Numbered from the stretch's first letter, positions 34,874 through 44,311 are shown. The stretch is 64,000 nucleotides of DNA from JAWXBR01 sp034440235 (GCA_034440235.1 JAWXBR010000029.1:50145-114144); one strand, 5' to 3'. Numbers and translations: made by a program. The notes: generated from the sequence alone by a model not told the origin.

Positions 34874-35863
34874 CTACCTCGTAGCTCTATAGCGCTTTAC
34901 GTTAAGCGCATGTTCTGCACCCGTGCGCGCAAAATTGTGAAGTCCGGATTCGTCCCCACGCGCAACAAAGAAAATGTAATTGTGCGATTCGGGTTCAAGT
35001 GACGCTAATAGGGCCGATAGACCAGGGTTGTTAATTGGGCCTGGAGGAAGTCCGGTGTGTGCATACGTGTTGTATGCGTGAGGCTTGTTGAGATCGCTGT
35101 ACAACAAACGCCGCTTGATACCGAGTCCGTACTGCACCGTTGGATCAGCTTCTAGTCTCATGCCCAGCGATAGACGGTTAAGATAGACCCCTGCAATCCT
35201 TGGCATCTCTGCGTTCGCTCCGGTCTCAGCCTGAACGATACTAGCAAGAGTTACTATCTCGTGACGCGTGTATCCTGTCTGCTTCAACCGTCCCTCACAC
35301 TCGTTTCTCCACATCGTCTGAAATGCCTGCGCCATACGATCTCCGATTCGAGATGGATCGGTGCGCCAGAAAAATTCGTACGTGTCGGGTTTCAGATAGC
35401 CTTCCATGCTTGCTTCGGATGCGCCATAGACTGTGCAGATCGAGTCGGACTCGCACCATCGAACGAATGCCGCAGAATCGCATTGCACATCGCGTGCAAG
35501 AATAGATGCAATCGTACGGTACGTACTGCCTTCGGGTATCGTTACACGAACCGTCGGTCGTTTATCGCCACTGAAGAGAGCGCGCAACACGTCCAACTGC
35601 GTGTGTGTCGGGTTGAATTTGTACCAGCCCGCTTGCACTGTCCGACTCGTGACACGAGCAACGATGCGTGCCGTTATTTTGACGAGCCAGGGCGAAGTGA
35701 GTTCGCAATGAGCGTTAACGCTGTCTACTGCATGAACGACGGTAGTGGATGGGGAGATGAAAACGAAGCCATCAGAGGCAATGGTAATCGGACGTGTGAA
35801 CAACCACCAGGTCGCGGCCGCAAGCAGAAAAAAAGCAACAGCAATGATCCGAAGCCAGCGCAC
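34874..35863 (-). CDS. mltG: Endolytic murein transglycosylase
   Basis: A 329-residue YceG/MltG protein: one N-terminal membrane helix (about 5-22), a LysM-like subdomain ('VRVTIPEGSTYRTIASIL') and the catalytic domain. The catalytic Glu is in 'ASIVQAETGANAEMPRIAGV' near residue 210; 'NRLSLGMRLEADPTVQYGLG' and 'YNTYAHTGLPPGPINNPG' are the family signatures. It cuts nascent glycan strands and thereby terminates their elongation. The start is a GTG whose first base is the last base of the stop codon of the ABC ATPase gene, so the two are coupled. Confidence 0.93.
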   Translation of the reverse strand: MRWLRIIAVAFFLLAAATWWLFTRPITIASDGFVFISPSTTVVHAVDSVNAHCELTSPWLVKITARIVARVTSRTVQAGWYKFNPTHTQLDVLRALFSGDKRPTVRVTIPEGSTYRTIASILARDVQCDSAAFVRWCESDSICTVYGASEASMEGYLKPDTYEFFWRTDPSRIGDRMAQAFQTMWRNECEGRLKQTGYTRHEIVTLASIVQAETGANAEMPRIAGVYLNRLSLGMRLEADPTVQYGLGIKRRLLYSDLNKPHAYNTYAHTGLPPGPINNPGLSALLASLEPESHNYIFFVARGDESGLHNFARTGAEHALNVKRYRATR

Positions 35864-36762
35864 TAGACGGCTGTTACTGTACGGACAAAAATATCGTGCA
35901 GCGAAGGAGCTGCCACTTCGAATTTTCGAACATCCAACGTTGCCAAAGCATCAGCCAGAAGAGTATTCGATGAAACAGAATTTGCTTCGAGTCGAAATTC
36001 TAAGCGACCTTGAGCCGATTGGATGATGTGCGCTTCGTACAACGATCTGAGTGTCGTGTCGTCACCTTCGAATTCGAGAATGATACGATCGCTCCTAAAA
36101 CGACTCTTCACTTCTCGAACGCTACCATCGAGCACAATGCGACCGTGATCGATAAGTACGATGTCATCGCACAAGCGCTCAACCTGATCCATCTGATGTG
36201 TGGACAACAAAATCGTGGTACCGCGCTCCTGAAGATCTTTCACCACGCGAATGAGCAAGTCGGAGTTCACCGGATCTAGTCCACTGAACGGCTCGTCGAG
36301 AATGAGCAGCGTTGGTTCGTGCAGAACGGTTGCTATGAACTGTACCTTTTGCTGCATACCCTTTGAGAGTTCTTGAATTTTCTTGTTTTCCCAACCAACT
36401 GCATCAAGTCGCTCGAGCCACCAAAGGCCCCGTCTCAGCGACTCGGTCGCTGAGAGCCCCTTAAGCCTGCCAAAATATGTGAGCTGTTCTCCAACCTTGA
36501 GCTTCTTGTATAAGCCACGCTCTTCAGGGAGATATCCGATTACGTTTTGCTGTTTCGGAGAAACTATTTCTCCACCGATGGTGATAGTGCCCGAGTCAGG
36601 AAGGATGATGTTGGTAATCATCCGAATAAGCGTGGTTTTGCCAGCGCCATTGGGGCCAAGCAAACCAAAGATGCGTCCAGGTTCGACACTAAACGAAACG
36701 TTGTCGTTTGCTACGTACGTGCCGAATCGTTTTACGATTGAGTCGATTTCAAGGAAGGCCAT
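35863..36762 (-). CDS. ABC transporter ATP-binding protein (ABC-2 exporter type)
   Basis: About 299 residues from the ATG at 36762 (MAFLEIDSIVKRFG); an upstream ATG at 36813 would add 17 residues. Walker A GPNGAGKTT is at 36-44, the signature 'LSKGMQQKVQ', Walker B 'LLILDEPFSGLDP' and switch His in 'LLSTHQMDQVE' are all intact. After the core comes a DUF4162-like C-terminal domain (from about 215, 'REVKSRFRSDRIILEFEGDD'), typical of ATPases paired with ABC-2 permeases such as the NatA group and GldA. No permease gene is adjacent; mltG follows instead. Substrate unknown. Confidence 0.88.
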   Translation of the reverse strand: MAFLEIDSIVKRFGTYVANDNVSFSVEPGRIFGLLGPNGAGKTTLIRMITNIILPDSGTITIGGEIVSPKQQNVIGYLPEERGLYKKLKVGEQLTYFGRLKGLSATESLRRGLWWLERLDAVGWENKKIQELSKGMQQKVQFIATVLHEPTLLILDEPFSGLDPVNSDLLIRVVKDLQERGTTILLSTHQMDQVERLCDDIVLIDHGRIVLDGSVREVKSRFRSDRIILEFEGDDTTLRSLYEAHIIQSAQGRLEFRLEANSVSSNTLLADALATLDVRKFEVAAPSLHDIFVRTVTAV

Positions 36763-36829
36763 AGGGCGCAAGTTACGGTCGTTCCGTAATTTCGGAGACG
36801 TTTTTGTACGCATACCCTCAGGACTCTAC

Positions 36830-37513
36830 ATGCGATCGTTCGGTGAGTTATGGCGATCGACCATCATCACGAAGTGGGTGATGGCAATTACAGGCATCAT
36901 GATCGTCGGCTTTCTGTTGGCTCACGTTTCCGGCAATCTGTTGATCTTCGCTGGCCAAGAAGCGATGAACGATTACGGAGTGTGGCTACGCGAGCTCGGA
37001 CACGGCACGCTTTTGTGGGTGCTCCGATTTGGGCTGTTGGCCGTCTTTGGCCTTCATATCTGGTCGGGTATTCGCATGGCTCGCATCAATCGGGCTGCAC
37101 GTCCGGTGGGCTACAAGAAGTTCGAATCGCGGACCTCTACTGTTGTATCGCGCACAATGCTTCTCACGGGCTTGCTCATTTTCTTGTATGCTGTATATCA
37201 CCTAGCGCACTTTACGTGGGGACTAGCGCACGCACAGTATTACTACGGCCTAGATGCACTTGGACGTCCAGACGTCTACACCATGGTTATACAGAGCTTT
37301 CAAGATCCGCTTATCGTCGTGATTTATGTCGTGTCGATGATTGTTATTGGTATGCATCTGAACCACGCCATCAACAGTGCCTTGCAGACTCTGGGTATAA
37401 ACCACCCGAAGTACAACACGTTGCTCATCAATGGTAGTCGTGCACTTTCGGTGTTCATCGTTCTGGCCTTTCTGTCTATTCCGCTGGCCATCGTGTTCGG
37501 ATTTGTAAAGTAA
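36830..37513 (+). CDS. sdhC: Succinate dehydrogenase cytochrome b558 subunit
   Basis: A 227-residue integral membrane protein with five hydrophobic segments (for example 'WVMAITGIMIVGFLLAHVSG', 'FGLLAVFGLHIWSGI', 'TGLLIFLYAVYHLAHF', 'VIYVVSMIVIGMHLNHAI'). Histidines in the second to fifth helices (HVSGN, HIWSG, HLAHF, HLNHA) are the expected ligands for two b hemes. This is the single-subunit type that works with menaquinone. The ATG at 36830 has AGGA seven bases before it; the open frame continues far upstream, antisense to the ABC gene, and is not real. It is followed 18 bases later by sdhA. Confidence 0.93.
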   Translation: MRSFGELWRSTIITKWVMAITGIMIVGFLLAHVSGNLLIFAGQEAMNDYGVWLRELGHGTLLWVLRFGLLAVFGLHIWSGIRMARINRAARPVGYKKFESRTSTVVSRTMLLTGLLIFLYAVYHLAHFTWGLAHAQYYYGLDALGRPDVYTMVIQSFQDPLIVVIYVVSMIVIGMHLNHAINSALQTLGINHPKYNTLLINGSRALSVFIVLAFLSIPLAIVFGFVK

Positions 37514-37531
37514 TCGAGTAATCGCCACATC

Positions 37532-39445
37532 ATGCAACTGAATAGCAACGTCCCTGACGGACCACTTGAATCGAAATGGGATGATTACAAGGCTCATCTA
37601 AAACTTGTGAATCCTGCCAACAAACGCAAGTACCATGTCATCGTCGTCGGCACAGGACTCGCAGGCGCTTCGGCAGCGGCGTCGCTTGCTGAGTTGGGAT
37701 ATAAGGTCACAGCCTTTACCTACCACGATTCGCCTCGTCGTGCGCATTCGATTGCAGCGCAGGGTGGTATTAATGCTGCAAAGAATTATCAGAACGATGG
37801 TGACAGCGTCTATCGGCTCTTTTACGACACAGTAAAAGGCGGTGACTTCAGAGCACGCGAAGCGAATGTTTACAGATTGGCGCAAGTAAGCGTAAACATC
37901 ATTGACCAGTGCGTTGCACAAGGTGTACCGTTTGCGCGCGAATACGGTGGATATCTCGCAAACCGTTCGTTTGGCGGAGCGCAGGTGTCGCGCACGTTTT
38001 ATGCGCGAGGTCAGACCGGACAACAACTTTTGCTGGGAGCCTATCAGGCGCTCGAACGCCAGATTGGCCTTGGAAGTGTGAAGATGCATTGCAAGAACGA
38101 GATGCTCGATCTTGTAATTGTCGATGGCAGGGCTCGAGGAATTGTGTCTCGCGACCTCGTTACGGGCGCAATTAGTACACACATGGCCGATGCCGTGTTA
38201 ATGTGTACTGGCGGTTACGGCAACGTTTTTTACCTCTCAACGAATGCTAAGGCATGTAACGTCACAGCGGCGTTTCGTGCTTACAAACGCGGAGCGGCAT
38301 TTGGAAATCCATGCTACACGCAGATTCATCCGACATGTATCCCAGTTAGTGGTGATTACCAGTCCAAGCTTACGTTGATGTCTGAGTCGTTGCGAAACGA
38401 CGGACGTATATGGGTGCCAAAACAAAAGGGCGACACACGTCCGCCCGATCAGATCCCAGAAGGTGAAAGAGATTATTATCTCGAACGCAAGTATCCATCG
38501 TATGGCAATCTCTCGCCGCGCGATATTGCATCGCGTGCTGCAAAAGAAGCTTGCGATGCCGGACGTGGTGTTGGGCCGGGCGGTAAGGGTGTGTATCTCG
38601 ACTTCGCCGACGCTATCGAACGCCTCGGCATCGAAGTTGTGCGAGACCGTTACAGCAACCTCTTCGAAATGTACGAGCGCATTACCGGCGAAGACCCATA
38701 CAAGGTGCCGATGCGCATCTATCCAGCCGTGCATTACACCATGGGCGGACTCTGGGTTGATTACGATCTGATGAGTTCGATACCAGGACTCTTTGTGCTC
38801 GGCGAAGCAAACTTCTCAGATCACGGAGCCAATCGCCTGGGCGCGTCTGCTCTCATGCAGGGCCTTGCCGACGGATACTTCGTTGTTCCGTATACGTTAG
38901 GGGGCTATCTGGCGAAAGGGGGCTTCGATAAAGTAAGCGCTGAGGGTCCAGAAGCCAAGGCTGCCCGTGTTGCCTCGCAGGAGAAGGTGCAACGCTTGCT
39001 AGCCATCAAAGGCAAACGCACGCCTGCATCGTTTCATCGCGAACTCGGCAAGATTATGTGGGACTATTGCGGCATGGCACGTAACGAAGCGGGGCTGAAA
39101 AAGGCGCTAGAACTAATACCAGCGTTGCGTGCTGAATTCTGGTCGAATCTATCGATTCCCGGAACCGGAGAAGAACTAAACCAGACGCTTGAACATGCTT
39201 TGCGCGTAGCAGACTTTATGGAGTTTGCAGAACTTATGTGTCTTGATGCGCTGCATAGAAACGAATCTGCTGGTGGGCACTTCCGCGAAGAGTATCAGAC
39301 TGAAGACGGCGAAGCACTTAGGAACGACGAGGACTTCTGCTATGTAGCTGCATGGGAGTATGCCGGAGAAAGCACACGCCCCATACTGCACAAGGAGCCC
39401 CTTACCTTCGAATCGGTCGAACTTGCTACACGGAGTTATAAATAA
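37532..39445 (+). CDS. sdhA: Succinate dehydrogenase/fumarate reductase flavoprotein subunit
   Basis: A 637-residue flavoprotein. The FAD dinucleotide fold is 'HVIVVGTGLAGASAAASLAE' (from residue 36); 'HSIAAQGGINAAKNYQNDGD' carries the histidine that binds FAD covalently; 'MGGLWVDYDLMSSIPGLFV' and 'DHGANRLGASALMQGLADG' complete the FAD and substrate site. It oxidises succinate to fumarate in the TCA cycle on the cytoplasmic face of the membrane. The stop shares a base with the sdhB start (TAATG). Confidence 0.97.
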   Translation: MQLNSNVPDGPLESKWDDYKAHLKLVNPANKRKYHVIVVGTGLAGASAAASLAELGYKVTAFTYHDSPRRAHSIAAQGGINAAKNYQNDGDSVYRLFYDTVKGGDFRAREANVYRLAQVSVNIIDQCVAQGVPFAREYGGYLANRSFGGAQVSRTFYARGQTGQQLLLGAYQALERQIGLGSVKMHCKNEMLDLVIVDGRARGIVSRDLVTGAISTHMADAVLMCTGGYGNVFYLSTNAKACNVTAAFRAYKRGAAFGNPCYTQIHPTCIPVSGDYQSKLTLMSESLRNDGRIWVPKQKGDTRPPDQIPEGERDYYLERKYPSYGNLSPRDIASRAAKEACDAGRGVGPGGKGVYLDFADAIERLGIEVVRDRYSNLFEMYERITGEDPYKVPMRIYPAVHYTMGGLWVDYDLMSSIPGLFVLGEANFSDHGANRLGASALMQGLADGYFVVPYTLGGYLAKGGFDKVSAEGPEAKAARVASQEKVQRLLAIKGKRTPASFHRELGKIMWDYCGMARNEAGLKKALELIPALRAEFWSNLSIPGTGEELNQTLEHALRVADFMEFAELMCLDALHRNESAGGHFREEYQTEDGEALRNDEDFCYVAAWEYAGESTRPILHKEPLTFESVELATRSYK

Positions 39446-40194
39446 TGCAACTACGACTACATATCTGGCGTCAGGCCGGTCCCAGTGCCGAAGGCATGCT
39501 GAAGACATACGACATCGGAAACGTTAGCGAGCACATGAGCTTTCTTGAAATGCTCGACGTGCTTAACGAAGAGCTGATGCTTAAGGGCGAAGAGCCAGTT
39601 GCATTCGACCACGATTGCCGCGAAGGCATTTGTGGCACCTGCGGGATGGTGATAAACGGACGTCCGCACGGACCCGCGTCGCGTACCACTGCTTGTCAGC
39701 TACACATGCGTTCGTTTAAAGACGGCGACGAGATTTACATCGAACCGTGGAGAGCCAGCGCTTTTCCTGTGGTGAAAGATCTGGTGGTAGATCGCACGTC
39801 ACTCGACCGTATTATTCAAAAGGGTGGTTTTGTTTCTGTTAATACAGGCAATGCCCTCGATGGCAACACACTACCAGTGTCGAAGATTGATGCCGACCTT
39901 GCAATGGATGCGGCGTCGTGCATCGGATGTGGCGCTTGCGTAGCGGCTTGTCCGAACGCTTCGGCGATGTTATTCACGGCGGCGAAAATCGGACACCTGG
40001 GGATGCTCCCACAAGGGCAGGCAGAGCGTTCGACACGCGCTATGAGAATGGTGCTACACATGGATGCAGAAGGCTTTGGCGGCTGCTCGAATCAATATGA
40101 GTGTGAGGCAGCATGTCCGAAGGGGATTAGCGTTGATTGGATTGCACGTATGAACCGCGACTTTGTAAAGTCTTCAGTCGTAGGCAGAGAATAA
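39445..40194 (+). CDS. sdhB: Succinate dehydrogenase iron-sulfur subunit
   Basis: A 249-residue Fe-S protein. The N-terminal plant-type ferredoxin domain has 'DCREGICGTCGMVINGRPHG' for the [2Fe-2S] cluster; the C-terminal part has 'SCIGCGACVAACPNASAM' for [4Fe-4S] and later Cys residues in 'CEAACPKGISVDW' that complete the [3Fe-4S] and [4Fe-4S] sites. It carries electrons from SdhA to the hemes and quinone. It is the last gene of sdhCAB. The stop codon lies within the first unit of a 20-base tandem repeat (40187-40276). Confidence 0.97.
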   Translation: MQLRLHIWRQAGPSAEGMLKTYDIGNVSEHMSFLEMLDVLNEELMLKGEEPVAFDHDCREGICGTCGMVINGRPHGPASRTTACQLHMRSFKDGDEIYIEPWRASAFPVVKDLVVDRTSLDRIIQKGGFVSVNTGNALDGNTLPVSKIDADLAMDAASCIGCGACVAACPNASAMLFTAAKIGHLGMLPQGQAERSTRAMRMVLHMDAEGFGGCSNQYECEAACPKGISVDWIARMNRDFVKSSVVGRE

Positions 40195-40276
40195 GGTTGG
40201 TCGCCTGAGAATAAGGTTGGTCGCCTGAGAATAAGGTTGGTCGCCTGAGAATAAGGTTGGTCGCCTGAGAATAAGG
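40187..40276. repeat. 20-base tandem repeat (4.5 copies) between sdhB and pdxJ tails
   Basis: Four exact units gagaataaggttggtcgcct (40187-40206, 40207-40226, 40227-40246, 40247-40266) and a half unit (40267-40276). The sdhB stop is in unit 1. The gene's own tail (GTAGGCAGAGAATAA from 40180) resembles each copy (GTCGCCTGAGAATAA) at 12 of 15 bases, and the antisense of the pdxJ tail (40297-40312) has gttgg, cc and gagaataag in the same order. Each unit carries a TAA in one frame; a 20-base spacing puts them in all three. Confidence 0.95.
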
Positions 40277-40293
40277 GTATGCCGTTAAGACAG

Positions 40294-41022
40294 CTAGTTG
40301 GCCGAGAATAAGCGCAGAAGATCGATCATCTCGCGTACAGCTCGATCTATTCCAACGAGTGCGGCGCGCGCAATAATGCTATGTCCGATCGAAACTTCTT
40401 CGAGCTGCGGAATCGAGCAGATCGGACCGATGTTACGGTAATCAAGTCCATGTCCGGCTGTGACAAGAAGGCCTGACTCCACTGCATGTTCAGCAGCGGT
40501 GCGCAATCGTGTAAGTTCTGCCTCAGATTCGATGTGTGTACGAGCTGTTGCATACTTGCCTGTATGAAGCTCGATTATCCCAGCACCACAGCGTGCGGCA
40601 GCATCGACTTGTGCGCGCTCGGGTTCGATGAAAAAGCTGACCTGAATTCCCTTAGCTGACATCAGCGACACTGCATCTCCTAGGTAGTTGCAGTTAGCCG
40701 CTACGTTCAAGCCTCCTTCAGTTGTAAGCTCTTCGCGCTGCTCTGGCACAAACGTCACGAGGTCGGGGACGACATCGAGCGCAATTGCGAGGATAGACTC
40801 TGTTGCCGCCATTTCAAGGTCGAGTTTCGTGCCTACGACATCCCTTAACACCCGAACGTCGCGGTCGTTGACATGCCTCCGGTCCTCACGAAGGTGACAT
40901 ACAATTCCAGAGGCACCTGCGAGCTCTGCTAGTACCGCAGCATGCACCGGATCTGGCTCTAAACCGCCCCGGGCCTCGCGAATCGTCGCAATGTGGTCAA
41001 TGTTAACAGCGAGTCGTATCAT
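40294..41022 (-). CDS. pdxJ: Pyridoxine 5'-phosphate synthase
   Basis: A 242-residue PdxJ, complete. 'LAVNIDHIATIREARGGLEP' is the conserved N-terminus; 'HLREDRRHVNDRDV' and 'FIEPERAQVDAAARCGAGII' and 'HTGKYA' follow, and 'GHGLDYRN' with 'EVSIGHSIIARAALVG' close the TIM barrel. It condenses 3-amino-1-hydroxyacetone 1-phosphate and deoxyxylulose 5-phosphate to pyridoxine 5'-phosphate in the DXP-dependent vitamin B6 pathway. It faces sdhB across the 20-base repeat array. The last codons (LFSAN) resemble the repeat read on the minus strand. Confidence 0.96.
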   Translation of the reverse strand: MIRLAVNIDHIATIREARGGLEPDPVHAAVLAELAGASGIVCHLREDRRHVNDRDVRVLRDVVGTKLDLEMAATESILAIALDVVPDLVTFVPEQREELTTEGGLNVAANCNYLGDAVSLMSAKGIQVSFFIEPERAQVDAAARCGAGIIELHTGKYATARTHIESEAELTRLRTAAEHAVESGLLVTAGHGLDYRNIGPICSIPQLEEVSIGHSIIARAALVGIDRAVREMIDLLRLFSAN

Positions 41023-41050
41023 TGTAGGATGGTAAGAACCAAATAAAGTT

Positions 41051-41072
41051 CACGTTACATGGTGTAAACGTG
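41051..41072. promoter_or_regulatory. Near-palindrome before the first SBBP gene
   Basis: CACGTTACA (41051-41059) and TGTAAACGTG (41063-41072) form an inverted repeat broken by one unpaired base, 30 bases before the start of the SBBP gene at 41102. It could be an operator or an RNA hairpin in the leader; no binding family is recognised. Confidence 0.3.
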
Positions 41073-41101
41073 CTTGCGAAGTTATGATACGGAGGAATAC
41101 A

Positions 41102-44100
41102 ATGGTCGTTTTGCTTCAACAGTTGATATCGCGGGTAATCACGCTCGGCGCACTAGTATGCTTAATGATCACTACGGTAAATGCCACGCCTGGTTTACGA
41201 GGACGTGGTTTTATTCTCAACAACGGTCAGTGGCCTACAAATGTAATTGCATTTGCAAAAGGGTCTGATGTCGATGTGTGGGTTACGAAGACTGGAATGG
41301 TGTATGATCACCATGGACTTACCAATGGCGTACGCAAAGGCTTTGTTTCCTCAGCCACATGGAGTAACGCAACACTTGCGAACACTCCTGTTGAAATAAG
41401 AGATGCATCGTCGACATTGGTAACTTTTTTTAAAGACGCAAAAGTCAAGACGAACCCAAGTGCACACGTGGCTGCGCGATTGGTCAGCGGATTCGTTGTC
41501 AAAAACGTTTACCCTGGCGTAGACATCGATTACAAAATCGAAGAAGGCAACGTTCGGTTTGACATTCACGCCGAGAACTCTGAACAACTAAAGCAAGTCG
41601 GGTTATCATTCAGCGGTTCATCTGTAATGAATAGGATTGGCTCGACGCCCGGGTTTATCATTAGTGATAATCCAGTAGATTCTAAACAGCCGTATGGTTT
41701 TGAAAATCCGGCGACACCAGAGCCATCGTACGTGGGTCTAAAAAACATACGCGCATTTCAAAACGATAAAAACGTAGATGTTCGGTATTGGGCAGAGGGC
41801 AACATCGTTCGTTTTGATGGTGCATTCCTCCCTAATCAGCCCCTTATCATCGACCCTACCGTATACGGTACGTATCTCGGCGGTCCTGAAAATGACATGC
41901 TGGCTGGTATACGATTGCTGAGTACTGGAGAAGTTGTCGTTGGTGGTACAACAACACAAATCGATTTTCCTGTTGCTCTTGGTAAGTATGCTGCCGCAAG
42001 TGCGGGAACGAGTGATGGATTTATTGCGGTTTACGACGCTGCACTTACTACCCTGAAGCGCTATACATTTATCGGCGGCAACGATCCAGATAGTGTTAAG
42101 GCGATTGCGGTTGATGCTGCAGATAACATCTATGCTGCAGGCACTACGCTCTCGTCGAATTTTCCTATCACAGGTGGCACTGCAGGACAGATTTACAAAG
42201 GTCAGATTGATGCATTTGCATTAAAAATCAAGACCGATTTATCGAGTCTGATTTTCAGTACGTTTATTGGTGGCAATAAAGATGACATCGCCTTGGGTAT
42301 TGCTGTCGACGGAGACTTTTCGGTATTTGTCTGCGGTGCAACAAACTCGACTTCGTCGTTCCCAACTAATGCTGGATTCAAGAAAACGTTCGGTGGACTC
42401 GTAGATGGCTTCTTGACAAAGCTCTCATCGAGCGGGGCCTCGTACGTATATAGCACCTACTTCGGTGTTGAAGGCACAGAGCAATTCAATGCAATTGTCG
42501 TAGAGAACTCTGGCAGTCCGATAGTAACAGGATTTACTAATTCGGCTAACTTCCAGACGTTTCCTGTCCCGAGCACATTCAATCCGAACAGACGGCCTTA
42601 TGACAGAGTTTATGGAGGCGGAGCAACCGATGCCTTCATTACAAAATTTGGACAGGATGGCGGAACACTGGTGTATTCGACGTTTATTGGTGGACTAGGT
42701 GATGATGATGGTAAGGGAATTTTTGTCGACGATCTAGGTCGTGCCTACTTGATTGGCGAAACAACGTCAACGGACATGCCGACAACGCTGGGTTTCAAAC
42801 AGACACTAATTGGCGGTCGAGATGTATTTCTCTTTGTGCTTTCTGACGATGGCAAGGAGGTTGTGGGCTGTACGTACTATGGTGGTGTAGGCGATGATCG
42901 CGTGCGCTCGACATGGAAGGACAAAACCAATGCGGCGGTAATCGGTGGAAGCACAACATCGAATGATTTTCAAGTTGAAGGTGCAGGAACGATTGGTCAG
43001 CGACGTGGAGCATCTGACGGCTTTATTGCAATTCTTACAGTCGGAGCATTGAAGTATGCAACGCTGGTTGGCGGAAGTTCCACGGACGAGGTGACTTGTG
43101 TGATTCCAGATGCTAACGATGACGTATACGCCTGCGGCATTTCTTCTTCGACCGATTTAGCCTTCCCCGTTAACGCTGTACAGCGCACTTCGAGTGGCAA
43201 GGTTGACGGATTTATTATCAAGTCTGCAAAGGGCGCGATCGAACTCACTGCTCCATCCGCAGGCGATAACTGGTGCCTCGAGACAACACAGACTGTTGTA
43301 TGGGCGGCCTTTGATATGGCTGTGACAGACAAGTATCGTATTGAAATATCTATGGACAATGGCGCAACGTGGACCGAGGTTGTTAAAGATCTCACTACGA
43401 AAAGTTATTCATGGAAACCTAAAAACATTCCGGCTGGCAACTACAAGTTGCGTGTTGTTTCTTCGAGAGGTCACGAATCCATGACGTCAGCAACATTCCG
43501 CCTCGGACCCTTCGTTGCTATCGCAACACAACCAACTCCTGTTGCAGTTTGTGTCGGAAAAAAAGCTGAGTTTACGGTTGTCGCCACGGGTGAAGAATTG
43601 AAGTATAAGTGGCGTAAAGACGGTGTATCGGTGCCATTGGCAACGAGCGCGACGCTGACGATTCCTGCGACCACTACGGCTAATGCAGGAACGTATATAG
43701 CAGAGGTAACTGGGAAATGTGGATCGGCAGTTTTCACAACCGCGGTGACCCTCAAAGTTGAAACAAGCCCATTCATTACTGAGCAACCACAGACGCAATC
43801 GGTGGAGGAGGGCAAGCGCTTGTTGCTATCTGTGACGTCTCCACTTGCCAGCTCGAGATATCAATGGAAGAAAAACGGCGTAGACATCCCAGGTGCCACT
43901 TCGCGGGAGTTTTCGATTGCCGCCACTCTACTGTCTGACTCTGGCAATTACTCGGTAACCATCGTAACAGACTGTGGAACGATCGATTCTGAAGTTTCCA
44001 GGGTCACCATCACGCCAACCACGTCGGTTCGGGAAGTACAATTGCCGAATGGACGCGTTACGCTCATTGGAGCAATGCCAGTATCTGAAGTCTGTAAGGT

Positions 44101-44311
44101 ACGAGTCGAACCTGTCGGGAATGGCGACATTGTTATCCGAATTGTGGATGTACAAGGTCTTACAACAACGTCACCTGAAGTCCGCCTTACACACGGACAG
44201 GTGGCCTTTGTGGCCGAGCTGCCTTGTTCGGTGCTTGCCAATGGAGCTTACATGCTAGACATCCGTATGTCCGGTCAACAGACATACCTACCATTTGTAG
44301 TGTCACGCTAA
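41102..44311 (+). CDS. Secreted SBBP-propeller/Ig protein, T9SS-like
   Basis: About 1,069 residues. The ATG at 41102 has GGAGG six bases upstream and is preferred to 41084. After a signal peptide (ending VNAT) comes a DUF7948-like N-terminal domain ('GFILNNGQWPTNVIAFAKG', to about 260), then SBBP propeller repeats from about 260 to 715 ('FSTFIGGNKDDIALGIAVDG', 'VYSTFIGGLGDDDGKGIFVD', 'YATLVGGSSTDEVTCV'), a beta domain ('YRIEISMDNGATWTEVVKD') and two Ig-like modules around 805-980 ('YKWRKDGVSVPLATSATL', 'YQWKKNGVDIPGATSREF'). The last 85 residues resemble a T9SS domain. The protein shares its plan with the next gene and with that at 27519-32480. Its final codons (PFVVSR-stop) are echoed downstream. 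Confidence 0.75.
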   Translation: MVVLLQQLISRVITLGALVCLMITTVNATPGLRGRGFILNNGQWPTNVIAFAKGSDVDVWVTKTGMVYDHHGLTNGVRKGFVSSATWSNATLANTPVEIRDASSTLVTFFKDAKVKTNPSAHVAARLVSGFVVKNVYPGVDIDYKIEEGNVRFDIHAENSEQLKQVGLSFSGSSVMNRIGSTPGFIISDNPVDSKQPYGFENPATPEPSYVGLKNIRAFQNDKNVDVRYWAEGNIVRFDGAFLPNQPLIIDPTVYGTYLGGPENDMLAGIRLLSTGEVVVGGTTTQIDFPVALGKYAAASAGTSDGFIAVYDAALTTLKRYTFIGGNDPDSVKAIAVDAADNIYAAGTTLSSNFPITGGTAGQIYKGQIDAFALKIKTDLSSLIFSTFIGGNKDDIALGIAVDGDFSVFVCGATNSTSSFPTNAGFKKTFGGLVDGFLTKLSSSGASYVYSTYFGVEGTEQFNAIVVENSGSPIVTGFTNSANFQTFPVPSTFNPNRRPYDRVYGGGATDAFITKFGQDGGTLVYSTFIGGLGDDDGKGIFVDDLGRAYLIGETTSTDMPTTLGFKQTLIGGRDVFLFVLSDDGKEVVGCTYYGGVGDDRVRSTWKDKTNAAVIGGSTTSNDFQVEGAGTIGQRRGASDGFIAILTVGALKYATLVGGSSTDEVTCVIPDANDDVYACGISSSTDLAFPVNAVQRTSSGKVDGFIIKSAKGAIELTAPSAGDNWCLETTQTVVWAAFDMAVTDKYRIEISMDNGATWTEVVKDLTTKSYSWKPKNIPAGNYKLRVVSSRGHESMTSATFRLGPFVAIATQPTPVAVCVGKKAEFTVVATGEELKYKWRKDGVSVPLATSATLTIPATTTANAGTYIAEVTGKCGSAVFTTAVTLKVETSPFITEQPQTQSVEEGKRLLLSVTSPLASSRYQWKKNGVDIPGATSREFSIAATLLSDSGNYSVTIVTDCGTIDSEVSRVTITPTTSVREVQLPNGRVTLIGAMPVSEVCKVRVEPVGNGDIVIRIVDVQGLTTTSPEVRLTHGQVAFVAELPCSVLANGAYMLDIRMSGQQTYLPFVVSR

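Noticed and set aside
34874..34895. Tail echo after mltG (RYRATR-stop then RYSTV)
   Set aside because: Only two codons agree, and they fall in the coding end of the converging gldM-like gene; chance cannot be excluded.
36383..36829. N-terminal extension of sdhC
   Set aside because: This stretch is antisense to the ABC ATPase gene; SdhC of normal length begins at 36830.
37507..37524. Eight-base repeat agtaatcg at the sdhC stop
   Set aside because: Too short to separate from chance, though it duplicates the stop in another frame.
40187..40276. CRISPR-like array
   Set aside because: Units are contiguous 20-base direct repeats without spacers, and no cas genes are near.
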